Part shown: one piece after another, positions 1 through 4,979 of the stretch
Layout of the letters: the number at the start of each line of letters is the position of its first letter
Position numbering within the stretch: the stretch's first letter is position 1
Source of the DNA: an uncultured Flavobacteriaceae bacterium
GTDB taxonomy: Bacteria > Bacteroidota > Bacteroidia > Flavobacteriales > Flavobacteriaceae
Assembly: GCA_945788155.1 (NCBI GenBank)
Contig: CALZKX010000200.1
Location: 1-5,382 of the forward strand
Direction: 5' to 3'
Length of the DNA: 5,382 bases
Position numbers and translations under genes: made by a program
Notes under the pieces: generated by a model
What the model was told of the DNA's origin: nothing
The model's database searches: none
Seen by the model: only the letters and a program-made list of their open reading frames with translations

Positions 1-176
1 CTTGGGAAGCAGATGATTTACGCGATAAACCCAATGAACGTGAACGAATGTTTAAAGCCTTTGAAGACGCGTTAATAAAATATAACAGACCCTATGTTTT
101 ACTTAAAGGAAGTAAAAAAGAACGACTAGACGAAGCAGTAAAGCATATTGACAAACTAATTAAAGAAAAACCTTGA
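1..176 (+). CDS. NadR-like ATP-binding kinase (AAA_28 type), C-terminal end
   Basis: Only the last 57 codons are present, read from TGG at position 3 to TGA at 174-176; the start lies before the window. The fragment begins WEADDLRDKPNERERMF and continues with FEDAL, PYVLLKG and KKERLDEAVKHIDKLI. This is the pattern I know from the C-terminus of the P-loop ribosylnicotinamide-kinase domain of NadR and its stand-alone Flavobacteriaceae relatives: a W-x-x-D-x-x-R-D lid segment with charged residues that cover the bound ATP, then a beta-strand ending in LLKG and a terminal amphipathic helix. Such kinases phosphorylate nicotinamide riboside or a similar nucleoside in the cytoplasm, but substrate cannot be read from this end and the Walker A motif is out of view. 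The stop overlaps the start of the next gene, so the two are probably co-transcribed and translationally coupled. Family call fairly sure, substrate unsure. Confidence 0.7.
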   Translation, partial: WEADDLRDKPNERERMFKAFEDALIKYNRPYVLLKGSKKERLDEAVKHIDKLIKEKP

Positions 177-1723
177 ATTTTACCAAAAAAGATATCAACC
201 AAATAACCCAAAAAGGCTTAACAGTAGATAAAGTAGTATCACAAATAGACCTTTTTAAAAAAGGCGTGCCATATATCAATCTACAAAGCGCAGCAACCAT
301 TAAAAATGGAATTCTATCTTATAATGATGAAGAAAAAAAGACCTTAATTAATTTATTCAATGCTAAAAGAGAAGCAGTTTCTATTGTAAAATTTGTACCA
401 GCCTCAGGTGCTGCAACTAGAATGTTTAAAACTCTTTTTACGTTTTTAAAAGAGTATAATCCTCAAAAAGAGACTATTAATTCTTATATAAACAAGAACA
501 AAGTAAAAGAACTTTCCGTTTTTTTTGTAGGATTGGAAAAACTGCCGTTTTTTGAAGAAGTGGTAACCAAACTTCATAAAACACATTTAAACTACAACGA
601 TTTTTCTTACGATGAGCAACGATTATTGTTTGTTAAAACAATACTGCATGAAAACCAATTAAATTATTCGTTTTTTCCAAAGGGATTATTGCCTTTTCAT
701 CGCTATAAAGAACATGCCTCAACAGCGTTTGAAGAACATTTATTTGAAGCTGCCGAGTATGCTTCATCTCAAAACGAAGCCAACTTGCATTTTACAATTT
801 CTGAAAAACACAAACATAAATTCGATGAAGAGTTTAAATACATTGAAGAAGATGTTGAAGAAAAAACCCAAACAACATTCAATATCTCTTTCTCATATCA
901 AAAAAACAATACCGATACTATTGCAGTAACACTAAACAATGAACCATTTAGAGATGAAAATGGCGCATTGGTTTTTAGACCATCAGGTCATGGAGCCTTA
1001 ATTGAAAACCTAAATGAAATTGATGCCGATATTATTTTTATTAAAAATATTGATAATGTCGTTGTTAATAAATACAGAAGTGAAGTTGCTAAGTATAAAA
1101 AAATGCTTGCTGGCATAATTCTAAAAACACAAGAAGAAGCTTTTAAATATGAAGAAGCTTTAAATTACGAAAATTCAAATGAAAAACTCGATGAAATAGC
1201 AAGATTTCTAGCAACAAAAATGAATGTTGTAATCGCTTCTAATTATGAAAACGCAACCACTCATGAAAAGAAAGTATACTTAAAAAACAAACTAAGTAGA
1301 CCAATTAGGGTTTGCGGTATGGTTAAAAATGAAGGCGAACCTGGAGGAGGCCCTTTTTGGGTTAAAGATACTTCTGGAGCCATTTCTTTACAAATTGTAG
1401 AGTCTGCTCAAATCGATAAAAATAATAACGAACAGCATAATATTCTTAAAAATGCGACACATTTTAATCCCGTAGATTTAGTATGTAGTGTTAAAAACTA
1501 TAAAGGAGAAAAGTTTGATTTATCAAAGTTTATTAATCATAACACGGCATTTATTACTATGAAAACAAAAACAGGTAAAGACTTAAAAGCATTGGAGTTA
1601 CCTGGATTATGGAATGGGAGTATGGCATTTTGGAATACCATTTTTGTAGAAGTACCATTAATAACCTTCAATCCGGTTAAGACGGTTAACGACCTTTTAA
1701 AGGCACCTCACCAAATTAAATAA
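173..1723 (+). CDS. DUF4301 family protein, probable GT-A-fold nucleotidyltransferase relative
   Basis: This 516-residue cytoplasmic protein has no signal peptide or membrane segment. It matches what I recall of the DUF4301 family of Bacteroidota, about 500 residues, with no assigned function. Visible landmarks are VPASGAATRMF (75-85), KGLLPFHRY (170-178) with EHASTAFEEHL (180-190), LHFTIS (205-210), FSYQ (240-243), RPSGHGALIENL (269-280), IFIKNIDNV (288-296) and a glycine-rich GEPGGGPFWV (388-397). The first resembles the nucleotide-binding loop of sugar-nucleotide pyrophosphorylases (G-x-G-T-R-L/M), and the HFTIS, Q, PSGHGAL, IDN series follows the order of UDP-sugar pyrophosphorylases; enzymatic function is inference. 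The TTG start at 173 is chosen because the protein aligns from MNFTKKDI as family members usually begin, no ATG lies nearby in frame, and TTGA overlaps the upstream stop. The following hydrolase gene begins one base after the stop, giving a compact operon. Confidence 0.85.
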   Translation: MNFTKKDINQITQKGLTVDKVVSQIDLFKKGVPYINLQSAATIKNGILSYNDEEKKTLINLFNAKREAVSIVKFVPASGAATRMFKTLFTFLKEYNPQKETINSYINKNKVKELSVFFVGLEKLPFFEEVVTKLHKTHLNYNDFSYDEQRLLFVKTILHENQLNYSFFPKGLLPFHRYKEHASTAFEEHLFEAAEYASSQNEANLHFTISEKHKHKFDEEFKYIEEDVEEKTQTTFNISFSYQKNNTDTIAVTLNNEPFRDENGALVFRPSGHGALIENLNEIDADIIFIKNIDNVVVNKYRSEVAKYKKMLAGIILKTQEEAFKYEEALNYENSNEKLDEIARFLATKMNVVIASNYENATTHEKKVYLKNKLSRPIRVCGMVKNEGEPGGGPFWVKDTSGAISLQIVESAQIDKNNNEQHNILKNATHFNPVDLVCSVKNYKGEKFDLSKFINHNTAFITMKTKTGKDLKALELPGLWNGSMAFWNTIFVEVPLITFNPVKTVNDLLKAPHQIK

Positions 1724-1724
1724 G

Positions 1725-2129
1725 GTGGAAAAAGAACAACTCATATCCGAACTTAGTTTTAAGGCAGTAAGAAGCTCAGGAAGTGGTGGGCAGCACGTAA
1801 ATAAAGTCGCTACCAAGGTCGAGTTATATTTTGACTTAGAAAATTCATCTGTTTTAGCCGAAGAAAAAAAAGAAAAGCTTAAAGAATTCCTACGCAAAAA
1901 GCTAAATAAAGATGGTGTTTTAATTCTGCAATGTTCCCAAACCAGAAGTCAGTTAAAAAATAAAGAACTAGTCATCAAGAAGTTTTTTGAGTTAATAGAA
2001 AAAGGACTTAAAGAGCAAAAAAAGCGCATTCCAACCAAAACACCTAAATCTGTTATTAAAAAACGCTTAGCTAATAAACAACTAATTGCTAAAAAAAAGG
2101 CCAATAGAAAAAAGCCAGATATTGATTAA
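1725..2129 (+). CDS. arfB: Alternative ribosome-rescue factor ArfB (peptidyl-tRNA hydrolase)
   Basis: This 134-residue protein is a short class-I release-factor-like hydrolase that frees nascent chains from ribosomes stalled on truncated mRNA. The catalytic loop SGSGGQHVNK lies at residues 18-27, with the essential GGQ at 21-23. A second family block, QCSQTRSQLKNK, lies at 69-80. From about residue 99 the tail is strongly basic (KKRIPTKTPKSVIKKR and further Lys/Arg to 130), as in ArfB/YaeJ, where the tail fills the empty mRNA entry channel. The stop-codon recognition domain of RF1/RF2 is absent, and length is close to the roughly 140 residues of Escherichia coli ArfB. The GTG start at 1725 sits one base after the upstream TAA and gives the usual short lead before the GGQ loop, so translational coupling is likely. 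The closely related mitochondrial ICT1 type is the only alternative family reading. Confidence 0.93.
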   Translation: MEKEQLISELSFKAVRSSGSGGQHVNKVATKVELYFDLENSSVLAEEKKEKLKEFLRKKLNKDGVLILQCSQTRSQLKNKELVIKKFFELIEKGLKEQKKRIPTKTPKSVIKKRLANKQLIAKKKANRKKPDID

Positions 2130-2135
2130 TTTTTT

Positions 2136-2167
2136 CCAATTCATAATCCATAATTCCCAATTCATAA
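2136..2167. repeat. Two 11-bp direct repeats CCAATTCATAA
   Basis: The sequence CCAATTCATAA occurs at 2136-2146 and again at 2157-2167, exactly 21 bp apart start to start, with a related CCATAATTCCC between them. The pair ends just before the predicted -7 box of the receptor promoter. The spacing equals two helical turns, which would suit a dimeric regulator on one DNA face. Runs of AATTCATAA are also common low-complexity sequence in Flavobacteria, so function is not established. Confidence 0.5.
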
Positions 2168-2168
2168 G

Positions 2169-2176
2169 TATATTTG
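2169..2176 (+). promoter_or_regulatory. Predicted -7 promoter element of the thiamine receptor gene
   Basis: TATATTTG at 2169-2176 fits the Bacteroidota -7 consensus TAnnTTTG perfectly. Transcription starting 5-8 bases downstream would begin near 2181-2184, just ahead of the TPP aptamer, which is where a riboswitch leader should start. No clear -33 TTTG box is seen at the usual spacing, so the call rests on the -7 match and on position. Confidence 0.55.
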
Positions 2177-2182
2177 CAGCGT

Positions 2183-2320
2183 TCTCATAAAGGGGTGCTT
2201 TTTTCAGTTAGTAATCATCAGTTAACAGTCTTTTTAATATTGGCTTTTAACTTTTAACTGCCAAAGGGCTGAGATCATACCCATTGAACCTAGAACAGGT
2301 AATGCTGTTTAGGAAGGCGA
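2183..2320 (+). promoter_or_regulatory. TPP riboswitch (THI box) aptamer
   Basis: The conserved THI-box parts appear in order: AGGGGTGC (2191-2198), GGCTGAGA (2267-2274), TACCCATTGAACCT (2278-2291) and AGGTAATGCTG (2297-2307), then TAGGAAGG (2310-2317). Helix P2 can form from GGGT (2193-2196) and ACCC (2279-2282), and P5 from ACCT (2288-2291) and AGGT (2297-2300). The P3 arm is enlarged to about 69 bases: CTTT (2198-2201) pairs with AAAG (2263-2266) and CAGTTA (2205-2210) with TAACTG (2255-2260). An alternative 7-bp pairing uses CAGTTA A at 2219-2225. Helix P1 is weak by eye. The aptamer binds thiamine pyrophosphate, and in Bacteroidota such elements repress thiamine synthesis and transport genes. 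It lies about 150 bases before the receptor start. Confidence 0.93.
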
Positions 2321-2328
2321 TAATCGCC
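2316..2328 (+). promoter_or_regulatory. Hairpin overlapping the 3' edge of the TPP aptamer
   Basis: GGCGA-TAA-TCGCC forms a 5-bp stem directly after the aptamer core, using the bases expected to make the 3' strand of P1. It could compete with P1 and so be part of the ligand-dependent switch. A T6 run follows at 2339-2344, but ten bases away, which is too far for a standard intrinsic terminator. A second copy of ATAATCGCC lies downstream at 2433-2441 and could pair with the same GGCGAT. Role inferred only. Confidence 0.4.
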
Positions 2329-2350
2329 AATTAGATAATTTTTTGATTCT

Positions 2351-2403
2351 GCCACCTTGAGCATGTCACTTCGAACTGAGTTGAGAAGCGAAAGGTCTTT
2401 TTC
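2351..2403 (+). repeat. Dispersed-repeat-like stem-loop with T-run in the riboswitch leader
   Basis: This segment contains GTCACTTCGAACTGAGTTGA and GAGAAGCG, closely resembling a short intergenic repeat (GTCACTTCGAG...GTCGAGAAG) that I recall as scattered through many Flavobacteriaceae genomes. It folds by eye: ACCTT (2354-2358) pairs with AAGGT (2392-2396), CTTC (2369-2372) with GAAG (2385-2388), and AAC (2374-2376) with GTT (2380-2382) around a TGA loop. CTTTTTC (2397-2403) follows the outer stem at once, so the element could act as an intrinsic terminator between aptamer and gene. Repeat identity rests on memory, termination on structure only. Confidence 0.5.
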
Positions 2404-2469
2404 AAAAAGTAAATTTTATAAACAACAAAAGAATAATCGCCTCTTTTTATTCGATTTTAAAGAATCGTA

Positions 2470-4656
2470 ATGAAAAACTTATTTCTTTTCTTAACACTAC
2501 TCGTGTTATCAATTAGTGCTAATGCCCAAGAACCAAAAAAAGTAAAAGACACTACCAAGGTTCAAAAACTGGATGAAGTTTTAATAAAGGCAGTTCGTGT
2601 TGAAGCAACATCACCTATTACACATTCAAATGTTACCAAAAAGGAATTTGAAAAAAGAAATTTAGGACAAGACCTTCCTATATTATTAAACTTTCTACCT
2701 TCGGTAGTAACAACCAGTGATGCTGGTGCTGGAGTTGGTTATACAGGAATAAGAGTAAGAGGTGTAAGCCCACAATCCACCAATATTACTATTAATGGCA
2801 TTCCCTACAACGATGCAGAATCTTTAGGGACATTTTGGGTTAATTTAGGTGATTTTTCATCCTCTGTAGAAAGTTTACAGTTGCAACGAGGGGTTGGTAC
2901 ATCCACTAATGGTGCAGGAGCCTTTGGTGCAAGCGTCAATATTTTAACAGATGCAATTACTGAAAAATCAAGTGCAGAAATATCTAATTCATTTGGAAGT
3001 TATAATACTAAAAAGCACACCTTAAAGTTTAGTACAGGAAAGTTAAATAACCATTTCGAAGTATCTGGACGTTTGTCTCAAATTAAATCTGATGGTTATG
3101 TCGATAGAGCAGAATCTAACCTTAAATCGTATTTTTTTCAAGCCTCCTATATTAAAAACAACACGTTGATTAAAGGCTTGATGTTTGGAGGCTATGAAAT
3201 AACATATCAAGCGTGGAATGGCATTGATGCAGTAACTTTAGCAACAGACAGAACATTTAACCCATCTGGAATGTATACAGATAATGAAGGAAATTTACGC
3301 TTTTATAATAATGAGGTAGATAATTACAAACAAGATCATTATCAATTGCATTGGAGCGAACGTTATAACAATAATTGGTCCACGAGTTTAGGGTTAAATT
3401 ACACTTATGGCAGAGGGTATTTTGAGCAATATAAAGAAGATGAAAATTTTGCTGATTATGGGTTGGATGATATTACAATTGGTAGTGAAACAGTAAATTC
3501 AACCAATTTAATTAGACGACGTTGGTTAGATAATGATTTTTATGTCGTTACTGCAAGTGCAAATTATAAAAACGAAGTTATTAATGCCTCATTTGGAGGA
3601 TCATATAGTACCTATTCAGGAGATCATTTTGGAGAAATAATTTGGGCAGAGTTTGCTGGTAATACCGAAATTAGAGACCGTTATTATGATGGAAATGGTA
3701 AAAAAACAGACTTTAATATTTACTCAAAAGGGACTTTTAGACTTGATGAAAACTGGAGTTTATACGCCGATTTGCAATTGCGAAGCGTTGGTTATAAAAC
3801 CACAGGATTAATATCAGATAGGGTTAATTTGCGCATAGACGAAACCTATAATTTTTTCAATCCAAAAACAGGTATCACTTATAAACTAAATTCAAATAAC
3901 ACCTTTTATTTTTCTTATGCAAGAGCAAATAGAGAACCCAGTAGAAGCGATTTTGAGAGTAATTCTGCTATAAAACCGGAACAGTTAAACGATTTTGAAT
4001 TAGGTTGGAGACACGACAACAATAAGTTTAGAATTTATGCAAATGCTTACTATATGTTATATAATGAGCAGTTGGTATTAACTGGAGCTTTGGATGATGT
4101 TGGAACACCAATAAGAACCAATAGTGGAGATAGTTACCGTTTAGGATTAGAGGTTGATGCTGCAATACAACTATCAAATAAACTTGCCGTACAACCAAAC
4201 GTCACGATAAGTTCAAATAAAAACAAAAACACATTCTCACAAATAGATGGTAATCTTGTTAGTTTAGGTAAAACCAATATTTCTTTTTCCCCAGAACTTG
4301 TAGCAGCTAACGCATTAATATTTCGACCAAGTTCACGCTTTCAGGTATCTTTCTTAAGCAAATATGTTGGCAAACAGTATATGGGTAATAACGACTCTGA
4401 AGCATCAAAATTAAAAAGTTACTTTGTAAACGATTTTAATATTTCTTATGAAATAGAAACTATTTCAGTATTTAAATCAATTATCTTATCAGGATTAATA
4501 AATAATGTTTTTGGAGAAAAATATGTATCCAATGGGTATTATTATACTTATGATGATATTTGGTCTAATCCTGGAGTAACGACCACTATTGAAGGTGCTG
4601 GATATTATCCGCAAGCTACTACTAACTTCTTAATTGGAGTCACCTTAAAATTTTAG
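2470..4656 (+). CDS. TonB-dependent outer-membrane receptor, predicted thiamine transporter
   Basis: This 728-residue protein is a TonB-dependent receptor that takes a ligand across the outer membrane using energy from TonB-ExbBD. A signal peptide covers residues 1-19 with likely cleavage at ANA|Q. A candidate TonB box, LDEVLIK, lies at 34-40. The plug domain spans about 45-165, with IRVRG (94-98), NITINGIPYND (105-115), VESLQLQRGVGTST (133-146) and GAGAFGASVNI (148-158). The remainder is beta-barrel sequence rich in alternating aromatic strands and ends in phenylalanine (VTLKF), as outer-membrane proteins recognised by BAM do. There is no N-terminal carboxypeptidase-like domain and no SusD partner, so it is a vitamin or metal type rather than a glycan type. 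The TPP riboswitch upstream points to thiamine or a precursor, as for OMR1 of Bacteroides thetaiotaomicron. ATG at 2470 is the only start that yields the signal peptide; A-rich sequence precedes it. A terminator follows, so the unit is monocistronic. Confidence 0.92.
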   Translation: MKNLFLFLTLLVLSISANAQEPKKVKDTTKVQKLDEVLIKAVRVEATSPITHSNVTKKEFEKRNLGQDLPILLNFLPSVVTTSDAGAGVGYTGIRVRGVSPQSTNITINGIPYNDAESLGTFWVNLGDFSSSVESLQLQRGVGTSTNGAGAFGASVNILTDAITEKSSAEISNSFGSYNTKKHTLKFSTGKLNNHFEVSGRLSQIKSDGYVDRAESNLKSYFFQASYIKNNTLIKGLMFGGYEITYQAWNGIDAVTLATDRTFNPSGMYTDNEGNLRFYNNEVDNYKQDHYQLHWSERYNNNWSTSLGLNYTYGRGYFEQYKEDENFADYGLDDITIGSETVNSTNLIRRRWLDNDFYVVTASANYKNEVINASFGGSYSTYSGDHFGEIIWAEFAGNTEIRDRYYDGNGKKTDFNIYSKGTFRLDENWSLYADLQLRSVGYKTTGLISDRVNLRIDETYNFFNPKTGITYKLNSNNTFYFSYARANREPSRSDFESNSAIKPEQLNDFELGWRHDNNKFRIYANAYYMLYNEQLVLTGALDDVGTPIRTNSGDSYRLGLEVDAAIQLSNKLAVQPNVTISSNKNKNTFSQIDGNLVSLGKTNISFSPELVAANALIFRPSSRFQVSFLSKYVGKQYMGNNDSEASKLKSYFVNDFNISYEIETISVFKSIILSGLINNVFGEKYVSNGYYYTYDDIWSNPGVTTTIEGAGYYPQATTNFLIGVTLKF

Positions 4657-4679
4657 ACTAAGTATTTTTAAAATTTCAT

Positions 4680-4715
4680 AAAAACCTTTATCGTAATTCT
4701 CGGTAGAGGTTTTTT
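4680..4715 (+). terminator. Intrinsic terminator of the receptor gene
   Basis: A stem of about 14 bp starts 24 bases after the receptor stop. AAAAACCT (4680-4687) pairs with AGGTTTTT (4707-4714), extended by TTATCG (4688-4693) with CGGTAG (4701-4706) including two G-T pairs, around the loop TAATTCT (4694-4700). The right arm runs straight into T6 (4710-4715). It closes the riboswitch-receptor transcription unit. Its last base is also the first base of the outer inverted repeat that follows. Confidence 0.9.
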
Positions 4716-4979
4716 AATTAATGTGAGTTCGATATAACTAAAAGTATATAGTCAAAATATAATTACTTGATTGTTAGTGTAATATATGTTTATTTATTGT
4801 AAACACCCTCCTTGCTCCTCCCTCAAGGGAGGAATTCCCAAAGATGACATTGTCCCCTTGAGGATTATCGAGATAAAAGCGACAGCTTTTGTTGAAGATA
4901 CTGAGCGAAGCTCATTAGGGGTGTTTTTATTTCAACCAGCTTATAGTCAATGACTTTTATATTGAACTCACGTTAATTA
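4715..4979. repeat. MITE-like element bounded by 23-bp imperfect terminal inverted repeats
   Basis: Bases 4715-4737 and the reverse complement of 4957-4979 match at 21 of 23 positions; both begin TAATTAA, share the core GTGAGTTC and end ATATAA, differing only at T/C (4722) and G/A (4731). The 265-bp interval has no coding sequence and holds a second repeat element. A 9-bp direct repeat TATAGTCAA lies inside at 4747-4755 and 4942-4950, flanking that inner element at a distance. No transposase is present and no target-site duplication is obvious, so a non-autonomous mobile element is inference. The right arm includes the stop codon of the minus-strand lipoprotein gene. Confidence 0.6.
4801..4926. 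repeat. Inner structured repeat with terminal inverted repeats and three hairpins
   Basis: The element begins AAACACCC (4801-4808) and ends GGGTGTTT (4919-4926), a perfect 8-bp terminal inverted repeat. Inside are TCCTCCC-TCAA-GGGAGGA (4816-4833), AAAAGC-GACA-GCTTTT (4875-4890) and TGAGC-GAA-GCTCA (4902-4914). In addition CCTCAAGGG (4821-4829) is the exact reverse complement of CCCTTGAGG (4855-4863), an alternative to the first hairpin. G+C is clearly higher than in the surroundings. I recall similar CCCTTGAGG...GGGGTGTTT units between genes in Flavobacteriaceae, so it is probably one copy of a dispersed family. It lies between convergent genes. Confidence 0.65.

Noticed and set aside
714..929. 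71-codon plus-strand open frame
   Set aside because: It lies wholly inside the DUF4301 gene in another frame, and its Lys/Leu/Ile/Ser-rich translation has no recognisable domain.
1697..1897. 66-codon minus-strand open frame
   Set aside because: It is antisense to the DUF4301 end and the arfB start, including the GGQ-coding stretch; no family features or leader are seen.
2107..2136. GAAAAAA/TTTTTTC inverted repeat as terminator after arfB
   Set aside because: The 7-bp stem is almost all A-T with a 16-base loop and lies mostly in the coding end of arfB; too weak to call as a terminator.
4738..4800. Possible promoter or small RNA in the A+T-rich stretch
   Set aside because: Only a minor ATTAC/GTAAT pairing (4762-4766, 4779-4783) and no TAnnTTTG box or reading frame of note could be seen.
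4747..4950. TATAGTCAA direct repeats (4747-4755, 4942-4950) as target-site duplication of the inner element
   Set aside because: They are not adjacent to the inner element ends (46 and 16 bases away), so a simple insertion duplication does not fit.
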